A DNA stretch of 64,000 nt from Streptomyces termitum (GTDB lineage Bacteria > Actinomycetota > Actinomycetes > Streptomycetales > Streptomycetaceae). Numbering within the stretch: the first letter of the stretch is position 1; each line of letters opens with the position of its first letter. A program made the translations under genes and the position numbers. The DNA lies in the NCBI RefSeq assembly GCF_014650175.1, contig NZ_BMUL01000007.1, positions 186,001 through 250,000 on the forward strand, written 5' to 3'. The notes beneath the pieces are model-generated. The model was not told where the DNA came from, ran no database searches, and saw only the letters and a program-made list of their open reading frames with translations. Shown one piece after another: positions 33,878-42,200 of the stretch.

Positions 33878-34936
33878 TCAGGGGGACGGGGGCGGGGTCT
33901 CGCCCGAGCCGCGGGCGAGGAGCCGGGTCCCGATGACCACGTGCCGGGGCGGCTCCGCCGTTCCGGCCAGCCGCCGGAAGAGGTGCTCGGCCGCGGTCCG
34001 GCCGAGCGCCGCCGGGTCCTGGGCGATCACGGTGAGGCCCAGGACGTCGCCGAGCTCGACGTCGTCGAAGCCGACCAGCGCGACGGGGGCGACCGGGGCC
34101 CTGCCGCCGCCGGAGGCGGTCCGCGCGGCGAGCACCCGGACGGCGGTGACGGTGACCCGGTTGTTGCCGGTGAACAGCGCCGTCACCGGCTCCGGCCCGG
34201 AGAGCATCGCGGTGACCGCCGCCGTCACCCGCTCCGGGTCCGTGGACCCCGGCGCCACCCACCGCTCGTCGACCGGCAGCCCCGCGTCCTCCATCGCTGC
34301 CCGGTAGCCGCGCAGCCGCTCCGCCGCCGTGTGGACGGCGGGCCGGTCGCCGACGAAGCCGATCCGCCGGTGCCCGTGGGCGATGAGGTGCGCCACCCCG
34401 TCCCGGGCCCCGCCGAAGCTGTCCGACAGCACGGTGTCCGCGTCGATCAGACCGGCCGGCCGGTCGGCGAAGACGGTGGCCACGCCCGCCCGCATCTCCG
34501 GCTCCAGGTAGCGGTGGTCGTCCCCGGCGGGGATGACGACGAGCCCGTCGACCCGGCGCGCGCAGAGCGCCAGCGCCAGTTCCTGCTCGCGCTCCGGGTC
34601 CCGGGCGCTGGAGCCGTTGATCAGCAGCGTGCCGTGCGCGCGGGCGACCTCCTCCACGGCCCGGCCTATCTGCCCGTAGAACGGGTCGGCCAGGTCCTCC
34701 AGGACAAGACCGATAGTCGCCGTCCGGCCCTTGCGGAGCACCCGCGCGCTGTCGTTGCGGCGGAAGCCGAGGGCGTCGATGGCCTCGCGGACCCGCCGCT
34801 CGGTGCCGGAGGTCACCCCCGGCTCGCCGTTGACGACCCGGGAGACCGTCTTGAGGCCGACGCCCGCCCGGGCGGCGACGTCCTTCATCGTGGGCCGGTT
34901 GCCGTATCGGGGTTCGGAGGTGAGGGGCTCGGCCAC
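33878..34936 (-). CDS. LacI family transcriptional regulator
   Basis: 352 residues from the GTG at 34936, which has GGAGGAA eight bases upstream. The HTH (TMKDVAARAGVGLKTVSRVVNGEPGV, in parts) and hinge (RRNDSARVLRKGRTATIG) are typical, followed by a periplasmic-binding-protein-like sugar domain (LADPFYGQIGRAVEE, ALCARRVDGLVVIPAG, VALVGFDDVELGDVLG). A perfect 18-bp palindrome lies 89 bases upstream, between this gene and the divergent ROK kinase; the regulator probably binds it and controls both. The effector sugar is unknown. Tail to tail with the kinase gene, 17 bases apart. Confidence 0.93.
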   Translation of the reverse strand: MAEPLTSEPRYGNRPTMKDVAARAGVGLKTVSRVVNGEPGVTSGTERRVREAIDALGFRRNDSARVLRKGRTATIGLVLEDLADPFYGQIGRAVEEVARAHGTLLINGSSARDPEREQELALALCARRVDGLVVIPAGDDHRYLEPEMRAGVATVFADRPAGLIDADTVLSDSFGGARDGVAHLIAHGHRRIGFVGDRPAVHTAAERLRGYRAAMEDAGLPVDERWVAPGSTDPERVTAAVTAMLSGPEPVTALFTGNNRVTVTAVRVLAARTASGGGRAPVAPVALVGFDDVELGDVLGLTVIAQDPAALGRTAAEHLFRRLAGTAEPPRHVVIGTRLLARGSGETPPPSP

Positions 34937-35024
34937 GGTGCGGGGTTCCTCCGTCGGTCCTGGGCGGTCGGGGGCGGGCACCCCACCGCGATTCGAACGT
35001 GTGTAGCGGGTCCGAGCATAGGGC

Positions 35025-35042
35025 CTGGACAACGTTGTCCAG
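35025..35042. promoter_or_regulatory. Perfect 18-bp LacI-type operator
   Basis: CTGGACAACGTTGTCCAG is fully palindromic with the central CG step and AACGTT core seen in many LacI-family operators. It sits in the 304-base divergent region between the LacI gene and the ROK kinase gene. Confidence 0.8.
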
Positions 35043-35147
35043 CCGAGGTGGAGAGAACGGCCGGGGACATGGCCGAAGGACGGGCGCGCGCACCCGGGGA
35101 GGTGGTAAAGGCGTGGCTGGGGGAGGGGCCGGACCGGAGGAGGGGGA

Positions 35148-35212
35148 GGAAGCCGGGGCGGGGACACGGCCGGAGGGGGAAGGAAGACGGGGCGGGGATA
35201 CGGCCGGAGGGG
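35148..35212. repeat. 31-bp direct repeat, two copies
   Basis: GGAAGCCGGGGCGGGGACAC... at 35148 and its copy starting GGAAGACGGGGCGGGGATAC at 35182 differ at two positions over 31 bases (34-bp period). They lie 28-93 bases before the ROK kinase start in a purine-rich stretch. No gene seen here. Confidence 0.8.
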
Positions 35213-35240
35213 CCGCGCCGCCCCGTGAGAACCTACGTGC

Positions 35241-36197
35241 ATGCTCACCGCACCCGGACCCGTACCTTCCGTCACCACCCCCGGCCCGGTCGTCGCGCTC
35301 GACATCGGCGGCACCAAGATCGCCGGAGCGCTGGTCGACGCGGCGGGCGGCATCCTGGCCCGGTCCCGGCGGCCCACCCCGGCCCGGGAGGACGCGGAGA
35401 CGGTACTGGGGGCGGTCGAGGCCGTCCTCGCCGACCTGGCCGCCTCCCCGCTCTGGTCCGCCGCCGGGGCCGTGGGCATCGGCAGCGCGGGGCCGGTCGA
35501 CGCGGTCAGGGGCACGGTCAGTCCGGTCAACGTGCCGGGCTGGCGCGACTTCCCGCTGGTCGAGCGGGTGCGGCGGCTCACCGGCGGCCGTCCGGTCAGC
35601 CTCGTCGGCGACGGCGTCGCCATGACCGCCGCCGAACACTGGCTCGGCGCCGCCCGGGGCCACGACAACGCCCTCTGCCTGGTCGTCTCGACCGGGGTCG
35701 GCGGCGGCCTCGTCCTCGGCGGCCGCCTCCATCCGGGCCCCACCGGCAACGCCGGTCACATCGGCCACCTCAGCGTGGACCTCGCCGGGGACCCCTGCGC
35801 CTGCGGCGGCCGGGGCTGCGTCGAACGGCTCGCCGCCGGCCCGCACCTCGCCCGCCACGCCCTCGACGGCGGCTGGCGCCCCGGCCCCGACGGCGACGCC
35901 TCGGCCGCCGCCGTGGCCCGCGCCGCCGGGGCCGGCCACCCGGCGGCGCTCGCCGCCTTCGAGCGGGCCGCCCGCGCCCTCGCGGCCGGGATCGCCGCCA
36001 CCGCGCACCTGGTCGAGATCGACGTCGCCGTGGTCGGCGGGGGAGTCGCGGGCGCCGGGGAGGTCCTCTTCGCCCCGCTCCGCCGCGCCCTCGCCGACTA
36101 CGCCACGCTCTCCTTCGCCCGCGGCCTGACGGTCGTCCCGGCCGCCACCGGCACGGACGCGGGCCTGCTCGGCGCCGCCGCGGCGGCCCGCGCCTGA
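35241..36197 (+). CDS. ROK family sugar kinase (glucokinase-like)
   Basis: 318 residues from ATG. ROK hallmarks: VVALDIGGTKIAGALVD (phosphate-1), GIGSAGPVD, VSTGVGGGLVLGG, the GHIGHLSVD metal His and the zinc motif CACGGRGC followed by VERLAAG. It phosphorylates a hexose, glucose or a related sugar, in the cytosol. No repressor HTH, so it is a kinase rather than a ROK regulator. Divergent from the LacI gene across a palindromic operator, suggesting induction by its sugar. No transporter genes adjoin. Confidence 0.9.
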   Translation: MLTAPGPVPSVTTPGPVVALDIGGTKIAGALVDAAGGILARSRRPTPAREDAETVLGAVEAVLADLAASPLWSAAGAVGIGSAGPVDAVRGTVSPVNVPGWRDFPLVERVRRLTGGRPVSLVGDGVAMTAAEHWLGAARGHDNALCLVVSTGVGGGLVLGGRLHPGPTGNAGHIGHLSVDLAGDPCACGGRGCVERLAAGPHLARHALDGGWRPGPDGDASAAAVARAAGAGHPAALAAFERAARALAAGIAATAHLVEIDVAVVGGGVAGAGEVLFAPLRRALADYATLSFARGLTVVPAATGTDAGLLGAAAAARA

Positions 36198-36202
36198 CCC
36201 AC

Positions 36203-36275
36203 CCCGTCCCGTACGCCCGCCCCGTCCCGTACGCCTGCCCGCCCCGTCCCGTACGCCCGGCCCGTCCCGTACGCC
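36203..36275. repeat. Tandem 15-bp motif CCCGTCCCGTACGCC, four copies
   Basis: Copies start at 36203, 36221, 36243 and 36261 (spacing 18, 22, 18), just after the ROK kinase stop. The gap 36198-36433 otherwise shows no gene; the second half contains a direct repeat TTCGGGCGTGCTTCGGG-like element. Confidence 0.85.
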
Positions 36276-36433
36276 CGGCCGGTCCGCCCCGGACGCCCGT
36301 TCGGCGTGCTTCGGGCGTGCTTCGGGAGGCCCGCACGCTCCCGTGCGGGAACACCGGCCCGGACGTGCGTTCGTGGTTTTCGTGGCAGGGTGTTGCGGGC
36401 AAGCCACAGGGGGCTACCGATGAGGGGGGAATC

Positions 36434-37471
36434 GTGATCGTCTGGATCAACGGGGCGTTCGGCGCGGGAAAGTCCAGCACCGCGCGCGAACTGGTCGGAC
36501 TGATCCCGCACAGCACGCTGTACGACCCCGAGACCACCGGCGGGCACCTGCGCCGGCTGCTGCCCGCCGAGCGGCTCGCCGAGGTCGACGACTACCAGGA
36601 CCTGCCGATCTGGCGGCGGCTCGTGGTGGACACCGCGGCCGCCCTGCACACCGAGGTCGGCGGCGTGCTCGTGGTCCCGATGACCCTGCTCCGGCAGGAG
36701 TACCGGGACGAGATCTTCGGCGGCCTCGCCGCCCGCAGGATCGATGTCCGGCACGTCCTCCTGGCACCGGGGGAAACGATCCTGCGGTCGCGGATCGACG
36801 GCCGCGCCGACTACGGGGACCCCGCCGTCGACGCCGACGTCCGCCGCTGGTGCCACGCCCACGTCGAGCCGTACCGCACCGCCGCCGCGGGCTGGCTCGG
36901 CGCCGACGCCCACACCGTGGACACCTCGGACCTCACCGTCGCCGAGACCGCCCGGACCGTCGCCGACGCGGTCCTGGGCGGGCTCGCCACGCCCTGCGGG
37001 ATCGTCCAGACCCCCGAGCCGACCGGCGAGACCCTCGCCGCCGGAGTCCTCCTCTTCGACGAGGAGGACCGCTTCCTGCTCGTCGACCCCACCTACAAGC
37101 CCGGCTGGGAGTTCCCCGGCGGCGTCGTCGAACCCGGCGAACCGCCCGCCCGCGCCGGGATGCGCGAGGTCGCCGAGGAGGTGGGGCTCGAACTCGCCAC
37201 CGTGCCCCGGCTGCTCCTCGTCGACTGGGAGAAGCCCCGGCCCCCCGGCTTCGGCGGGCTGCGGCTCCTCTTCGACGGCGGCCGGCTCACCCCCGGGGAC
37301 GCGGCCCGGCTCCGGCTGCCCGGCGCCGAACTGCGCGCCTGGCGGTTCGTCACCGAGGAGGAGGCCGCCGACCTCCTCCCGCCGGTCCGCTACGACCGCC
37401 TCCGCTGGGCCCTGCGCGCCCGCGAACGGGGCACGGTGCTCAACCTGGAGGCGGGCGTCCCGGTCGGCTGA
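36434..37471 (+). CDS. P-loop (TmrB-like) kinase fused to a Nudix hydrolase
   Basis: 345 residues from GTG. The N-terminal half (about 1-175) starts with the Walker A motif WINGAFGAGKSSTARELV and resembles tunicamycin-resistance protein TmrB and similar AAA/kinase proteins, with a lid-like Arg-rich RSRIDGRADYGD. The C-terminal half (about 190-345) is a Nudix hydrolase with the box GGVVEPGEPPARAGMREVAEEVG in full (Gx5Ex7REUxEExGU). Nudix enzymes split nucleoside-diphosphate-X compounds, so the fusion might phosphorylate and process a nucleotide-linked compound. The fused order is seen; the joint role is unknown. Confidence 0.88.
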   Translation: MIVWINGAFGAGKSSTARELVGLIPHSTLYDPETTGGHLRRLLPAERLAEVDDYQDLPIWRRLVVDTAAALHTEVGGVLVVPMTLLRQEYRDEIFGGLAARRIDVRHVLLAPGETILRSRIDGRADYGDPAVDADVRRWCHAHVEPYRTAAAGWLGADAHTVDTSDLTVAETARTVADAVLGGLATPCGIVQTPEPTGETLAAGVLLFDEEDRFLLVDPTYKPGWEFPGGVVEPGEPPARAGMREVAEEVGLELATVPRLLLVDWEKPRPPGFGGLRLLFDGGRLTPGDAARLRLPGAELRAWRFVTEEEAADLLPPVRYDRLRWALRARERGTVLNLEAGVPVG

Positions 37472-37506
37472 CCCCCGGTGGCGCCGGGGCCTCCGCCGGA
37501 CAGGCC

Positions 37507-38235
37507 CTAGCCGAGCCCGGTGCCCCCGGCCGCCGCCCGCTCCAGCAGCTCCGCCGCGTTCTGCGTCACCGGCGCGCCGTGCCCGCAGCACAGCACCGAG
37601 GGGCGCAGGGCGGCGAACCGGCGCATCGAGGCGAGCGCGAGCGCACGGTCCACGTGGAAGACCCCGAGGGTCACCCCCTGGACCGCGGCCACGGTGTCCC
37701 CGGCGAACAGCACGCCGTGCCGGGGCAGATGGATCCCCATGGATCCCGGGGTGTGCCCGGGGGCGTGGACCGCGACGGCCCCGTCCCCGAAGCCCAGCTC
37801 CTCGCCGTCCGCGACCTCCCGGTCCACCCGGGTCGGCGGCGCCTCCGGCACGGTCAGCCCGTGCTCCCACAGCGGCAGCTCCCAGTCGAGGAGGTCCGGT
37901 GCGGGGACGGGCAGTTCGCCGCGCACGTACGGCGCGTCGAGCCGGTGGGCGACGATCTCGGCGCCGTGCCGGGCGGCCAGCTCGCCCGCCGCGCCCACGT
38001 GGTCGCGGTGGCAGTGGGTGAGGACGATCCGGGCCAGCCGGGACGGGTCCTCGCCCGCGGCCCGTATCGCCGCCTCGGTCCGGTCCGCGGACCCGGCCCA
38101 GCCGGCGTCCACCAGGGTCAGTTCGGCGGTGGGGCCGGCGCCGTCCCGCCACAGGTAGGACTGGCCGACGAAGTGGTCGAGGAGGTGCAGCCGGGGCGTC
38201 ACCGGGACGGCTTCCAGGGAGGTCGTGGGTTCCAT
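37507..38235 (-). CDS. MBL-fold metallo-hydrolase
   Basis: 242 residues from ATG. The metallo-beta-lactamase core is present: THCHRDHVGAAGEL (HxHxDH), VHAPGHTPGSMGI, LFAGDTVAAV and the last ligand His in VLCCGHGAP. A dinuclear zinc or iron site is expected. Members hydrolyse thioesters, lactones or phosphodiesters; this group is closest to glyoxalase II-like small hydrolases. Convergent with the kinase/Nudix fusion (35 bases). Confidence 0.92.
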   Translation of the reverse strand: MEPTTSLEAVPVTPRLHLLDHFVGQSYLWRDGAGPTAELTLVDAGWAGSADRTEAAIRAAGEDPSRLARIVLTHCHRDHVGAAGELAARHGAEIVAHRLDAPYVRGELPVPAPDLLDWELPLWEHGLTVPEAPPTRVDREVADGEELGFGDGAVAVHAPGHTPGSMGIHLPRHGVLFAGDTVAAVQGVTLGVFHVDRALALASMRRFAALRPSVLCCGHGAPVTQNAAELLERAAAGGTGLG

Positions 38236-38333
38236 GCAGCGAACCTACGGACCGGACCGGCCCCGCCGCCCGCTTCTACGCTCTCGGCGAGCTTCGCCCG
38301 GAGCGGAACGCCCCGGGCGGGGCCCGCCGGGTG

Positions 38334-39701
38334 TCAGTTCTCCGCGCCGGCCGCGTAGTAGGAGAGGAACAGCGCCTCGGCGACCGACAGCCGCTCCAGC
38401 TCCTCGGGGGAGACCGACTCGTTGACGGCGTGGATCCGCGCGTCCGGCTCGCTCAGGCCGATGAGCAGGATCTCCGCCTCCGGGTAGAGGGTGGCGAGCG
38501 TGTTGCACAGCGGGATCGAGCCGCCCATGCCGGCCGCCTGCATCTCCTGGCCGGGGTACGCCACCCGCATCGCCTTCGCCATCGAGGCGTACGCCGGGCT
38601 GGCGGTGTCCGCCTGGAACGGCTGGCCCTGGCCGACCTGCTCCAGCGTCACGCGCGCGTTCCACGGCGTGTGCTTCTCGATGTGGGCGAACAGCAGCTTC
38701 GTCGCCTCGGCCGCGTCCTGGCCGGGCGGCACCCGCAGGCTGATCTGCGCGCGGGCGCTGCGCGGGATCGACGGGGTGGCGCCGGCCACCGGGTGGCAGT
38801 CGATGCCGACGACGGTGACGGCCGGACGGGCCCAGATCCGGTCGGCGACCGTGCCCGAGCCCGGCAGGTCCACGCCCGGCAGCACCTTGGCGTCGGCGCG
38901 GAAGTCCTCCTCCGGGTACTGAAGGCCCTCCCACACGGCGTCGTGCGGCAGGCCGTCGATCACCGTGGAGCCGTCCTCGGCTCGCAGCGAGTCGAGCACC
39001 CGGACGAGCGCGGCGAGCGCGTCGGGGGCGGCGCCGCCGAACTGGCCCGAGTGGAGGTTGCCCTCCAGGGTGTCGACCGTCACCCGGATCATCGTCATGC
39101 CGCGCAGGGTGGCGGTCACGGTCGGCAGGCCGACCCGGAAGTTGCCCGCGTCGCCGATCACGATGGTGTCGGCGGCCAGCACCTCCGGGTGCTCCTCGGC
39201 GTACCGCTCCAGGCCGCCGGTGCCCTGCTCCTCCGAGCCCTCGACGATCATCTTGACCGTCACCGGCACGCCGCCGTCGGCCTTGAGCGCGCGCAGCGCC
39301 AGCAGGTGCAGGATGAAACCGCCCTTGCAGTCGGCGGCGCCGCGCCCGTACCAGCGGCCGTCCTCGCGCTCGGTCAGGGTGAAGGGCGGGGTCAGCCAGG
39401 CCGACTCGTCCAGCTTGGGCTGGACGTCGTAGTGGGCGTAGAGCAGAACCGTCGGAGCGCCCGCCGGGCCGGGCAGCACGCCGTAGACCGACTGCGTACC
39501 GTCGGGGGTGTCGAGCAGCGCCACGTCCTGGAAGTCCTCGGCGCGCAGCGCGTCGGCGACCCAGTTCGCGGCGCCCTCGCACTCGCTGCGGGGGGCGACG
39601 GCCTCGTCCGCGACCGACTCGAAGGCCACCAGCTCGGCCAGCTCGGCCTTGGCCCGCGGCATCAGGGACCGGACGGTGTCGGCGATCGGATTCGGCGTCA
39701 T
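38334..39701 (-). CDS. M20-family dipeptidase
   Basis: 455 residues from the ATG at 39701 with GAGGAG upstream. M20 motifs are all present: LLYAHYDVQP (first metal His and catalytic Asp), YGRGAADCKGG (bridging Asp), VEGSEEQG (catalytic Glu and metal Glu) and GATPSIPRSA with LCNTLATLYPEAEILLIGLSEPDARIHAVNE in segments (last His). It removes amino acids from dipeptides in the cytoplasm with two zinc ions. Divergent from the geranylgeranyl-reductase-like gene. Confidence 0.93.
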   Translation of the reverse strand: MTPNPIADTVRSLMPRAKAELAELVAFESVADEAVAPRSECEGAANWVADALRAEDFQDVALLDTPDGTQSVYGVLPGPAGAPTVLLYAHYDVQPKLDESAWLTPPFTLTEREDGRWYGRGAADCKGGFILHLLALRALKADGGVPVTVKMIVEGSEEQGTGGLERYAEEHPEVLAADTIVIGDAGNFRVGLPTVTATLRGMTMIRVTVDTLEGNLHSGQFGGAAPDALAALVRVLDSLRAEDGSTVIDGLPHDAVWEGLQYPEEDFRADAKVLPGVDLPGSGTVADRIWARPAVTVVGIDCHPVAGATPSIPRSARAQISLRVPPGQDAAEATKLLFAHIEKHTPWNARVTLEQVGQGQPFQADTASPAYASMAKAMRVAYPGQEMQAAGMGGSIPLCNTLATLYPEAEILLIGLSEPDARIHAVNESVSPEELERLSVAEALFLSYYAAGAEN

Positions 39702-39781
39702 GGGCACGCTCCTCGTGGGTGCGACGTTCAGATGAGAGGGGAGCGAACGGCGTATCGGGTGGTACGTCGTTCGCACCGCCG

Positions 39782-39819
39782 ATCCTACGACCGGGCCGTG
39801 GCCTACCGAGCCGTAGGAT
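39782..39819. promoter_or_regulatory. Mirrored divergent -10 boxes
   Basis: ATCCTACG (39782-39789) and CGTAGGAT (39812-39819) are exact inverted copies 22 bases apart. Each reads TAGGAT outward: leftward toward the dipeptidase gene, rightward toward the reductase gene. They may be two face-to-face promoters or one operator. Confidence 0.45.
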
Positions 39820-39861
39820 GCGGGAAGCAGACGCCGGTCGGATCAGGAGCAGAAGCACATC

Positions 39862-41421
39862 GTGAGCAGCGAGCACGCAGAGAACGCCGGTCCGGAGTCC
39901 ACCGAGCCGCTCGTGCCCGGTGCGTCCCCCGCGGCGGACGCGCCGTCGGGCGCGGACGCGGGCGGCGGGGCGGACCCGGACGGACCCGCGGACACCGCCC
40001 CGGAGAGCGCCTCCGCCACGCCGGAGGAGGCCGCGGGGGAGCGGCCCGAGGTGTGGGACGTGGTGGTCGTCGGCGCCGGCCCGGCGGGCGCGTCGGCGGC
40101 GTACGCGGCGGCCGTCGCGGGCCGCCGGGTGCTGCTCCTGGAGAAGGCCGAGCTGCCCCGCTACAAGACCTGCGGCGGCGGCATCATCGGCCCCTCCCGG
40201 GACTCCCTGCCGCCCGGCTTCGAGCTTCCCCTCCAGGACCGGGTGCACGCCGTCACCTTCTCCCTCGAAGGCCGCTTCGCCCGCACCCGCCGCTCGCGCC
40301 GCATGCTCTTCGGGCTCGTCAACCGGCCCGAGTTCGACGCCCGGCTCGTCGAGCACGCCCAGAAGGCGGGCGCCCAGCTGCGCACCGGCGCGGCGGTCTC
40401 CCGGGTGGAGCAGCACGGCCCGGCCGTGCCGGACCGCCGGACGGTCGCCGTGGTCCTCGCCGACGGCGAGACGGTCCTCGCGCGGGCCGTGGTCGGCGCG
40501 GACGGCAGCGCCGGCCGGATAGGGGCGCACGTCGGGGTGCGGATGGGCCAGGTCGACCTGGGCCTGGAGGCCGAGATCCCGGTGCCGCCGTCGGTGGCGG
40601 AGGACTGGAAGGGCCGCGTCCTCATCGACTGGGGCCCGATGCCCGGCAGTTACGGCTGGGTCTTCCCCAAGGGCGACACGCTGACGGTCGGCGTCATCTC
40701 GGCGCGCGGCGAGGGCGCGGCGACCAAGCGGTACCTGGAGGACTTCGTCGCCCGCCTCGGCCTCGCCGGCTTCGAGCCCTCGATCTCCTCGGGCCACCTC
40801 ACCCGCTGCCGCACCGACGACTCGCCGCTCTCCCGCGGCCGGGTCCTGGTCTGCGGCGACGCGGCGGGCCTGCTGGAGCCGTGGACCCGAGAGGGCATCT
40901 CGTACGCGCTCCGCTCCGGCCGGCTCGCCGGCGAGTGGGCGGTGCGGGTCGCGGAGGCCGCCGACGCGGTGGACGCCCGCCGCCAGGCGCTGAACTACGC
41001 GTTCGCCATCAAGGCCGGGCTCGGCGTGGAGATGGCGGTCGGCCGGCGGATGCTGTCCGTCTTCGAGCGGCGGCCGGGGCTGCTGCACGCGGTGATCACC
41101 GGGGTGCGGCCGGCCTGGAAGGCGTTCGCGGACATCACCCGGGGCGCGGCCACCCTGGGCGGCATGGTCCGCTCCAACGGGCTGGCCCGGCGGGCGCTGG
41201 AACTGCTCGACAAGCGCATGGACACGGAGTCGGGCGTCGGCCCGGCCGGCCGGGGCGTGAGCCGCGGGGACGAGGACGAGTCCGGTACGGGCGAGGACGC
41301 GGGTACGGGCGCGGCCGTGAGCGCGGGCGCGGAGACCGGCGCCGGTGACGGAGCCGGTGGCGACGCGGCCGGGGGCGGTGCCGGTTCCGGTGCCGTGCCG
41401 AAGGAGCCGGAGGCGTCCTGA
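39862..41421 (+). CDS. Geranylgeranyl reductase family FAD protein
   Basis: 519 residues from GTG. After an acidic, Ala/Pro-rich tail (about 1-65) comes an FAD dinucleotide fold: VWDVVVVGAGPAGASAAYAAA, the PRYKTCGGGIIG segment typical of geranylgeranyl reductases and the VLVCGDAAGLLEPWTREGISYALRSG second FAD motif in parts. The family saturates isoprenoid double bonds (menaquinone side chains or prenyl lipids). The C-terminal ~80 residues are low-complexity Gly/Ala/Asp. Both low-complexity ends are unusual in length. Confidence 0.9.
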   Translation: MSSEHAENAGPESTEPLVPGASPAADAPSGADAGGGADPDGPADTAPESASATPEEAAGERPEVWDVVVVGAGPAGASAAYAAAVAGRRVLLLEKAELPRYKTCGGGIIGPSRDSLPPGFELPLQDRVHAVTFSLEGRFARTRRSRRMLFGLVNRPEFDARLVEHAQKAGAQLRTGAAVSRVEQHGPAVPDRRTVAVVLADGETVLARAVVGADGSAGRIGAHVGVRMGQVDLGLEAEIPVPPSVAEDWKGRVLIDWGPMPGSYGWVFPKGDTLTVGVISARGEGAATKRYLEDFVARLGLAGFEPSISSGHLTRCRTDDSPLSRGRVLVCGDAAGLLEPWTREGISYALRSGRLAGEWAVRVAEAADAVDARRQALNYAFAIKAGLGVEMAVGRRMLSVFERRPGLLHAVITGVRPAWKAFADITRGAATLGGMVRSNGLARRALELLDKRMDTESGVGPAGRGVSRGDEDESGTGEDAGTGAAVSAGAETGAGDGAGGDAAGGGAGSGAVPKEPEAS

Positions 41422-41518
41422 CGCGGGAGGACGGGTCCCGGGGGCGGTGCCGGCGCGGTGCCGCCCGGCGGTGACGGGGCGGGTGCGGGACCGGGGGGAC
41501 CCGGAGCCGTACCCGCCC

Positions 41519-41983
41519 TCACGCGTCCGGGGCGGCCGTGATGCGGAAGACCGGGTGCTTGGGGGCGATGGCGCGCAGCTCCTCGTCGGCGGAGTCCGGG
41601 CCGACCCCGGCGAAGAAGACGCCGACCTCGGCCTTCCAGCGCTTGAGGTAGGCGCGCAGCACGTCCACCTTGTCGTCGTCCGCGACCTCGGTGGCGGCGA
41701 ACGGTTCGACCCGCTTGCCGAGGTGCAGCTCGCCGCCGCCGACCGCCCGCATGTTGCGGGTCCACTGGACGTGGCCGCGCGGGGCGACGAGGTAGCGCTC
41801 GCCGTCGAGGGTGAGCACGTTGACCGGGGTGGTGCGCCAGGCGCCGCTCTTGCGGCCCCGGACGGCGAGGATCCGCGAGCCCCAGACGCTGAGGCCCCGG
41901 CGGGTCAGCCAGGCGACGGAGCGGTTGAGGACGTTGACGGTGAACCAGCCGGGCTTGACGACGTGGGTGGCGGCGGCGGACAT
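41519..41983 (-). CDS. Deazaflavin (F420)-dependent nitroreductase-family protein
   Basis: 154 residues from the ATG at 41983 with GAGGAG upstream; longer frames to 42208 cross the operator region. DUF385/DDN features: LAVRGRKSGAWRTTPVNVLTLDGERYLVAPRG in parts and WTRNMRAVGGGEL, the split-barrel F420-binding pattern of mycobacterial DDN. It would reduce quinones, nitro compounds or enones with F420H2. Divergent from a TetR regulator with a clear operator between them. Confidence 0.9.
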   Translation of the reverse strand: MSAAATHVVKPGWFTVNVLNRSVAWLTRRGLSVWGSRILAVRGRKSGAWRTTPVNVLTLDGERYLVAPRGHVQWTRNMRAVGGGELHLGKRVEPFAATEVADDDKVDVLRAYLKRWKAEVGVFFAGVGPDSADEELRAIAPKHPVFRITAAPDA

Positions 41984-42080
41984 GACGGTCTCCTCGGTGA
42001 TCCGGTGCGGGTGAACGGGTGGGGGCGGTCCGGCGTGGGGGTCCGGTGCGAGCGGTCCGGTGCGAGCGGTTTGCGTGAGC

Positions 42081-42102
42081 ACTGCTCTCGCTTGAGAACA
42101 GT
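42081..42102. promoter_or_regulatory. TetR-type operator
   Basis: ACTGCTCTC, four bases GCTT, GAGAACAGT: an inverted repeat with one mismatch in nine pairs. A half-site ACTGCTCTCC recurs at 42191-42200 directly before the TetR start, and AGAGC-GAT-GCTCT at 42128-42140 is a related element. Confidence 0.7.
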
Positions 42103-42187
42103 CTGCACGGATCGGTGCACACAAGCAAGAGCGATGCTCTCTTTTTGGTTCGCCGATCCGAAATGAGTGCGGCGCTTCCTTCCGTGG

Positions 42188-42193
42188 CAGACT
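42188..42193 (+). promoter_or_regulatory. -10 box of the TetR gene, leaderless
   Basis: CAGACT followed by seven bases and the ATG at 42201. The ACTGCTCTCC half-site overlaps it, consistent with autorepression. Confidence 0.4.
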
Positions 42194-42200
42194 GCTCTCC

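Noticed and set aside
31953..36407. Minus-strand open frame of 1484 codons across the kinase, LacI and ROK genes
   Set aside because: Low-complexity Arg/Gly/Ala translation antisense to clear genes; a by-product of high GC. Only the LacI gene on that strand is real.
41422..41518. Terminator between the geranylgeranyl-reductase-like and DDN-like genes
   Set aside because: GGGTCC and GGACCC stretches exist but do not form a convincing continuous stem.
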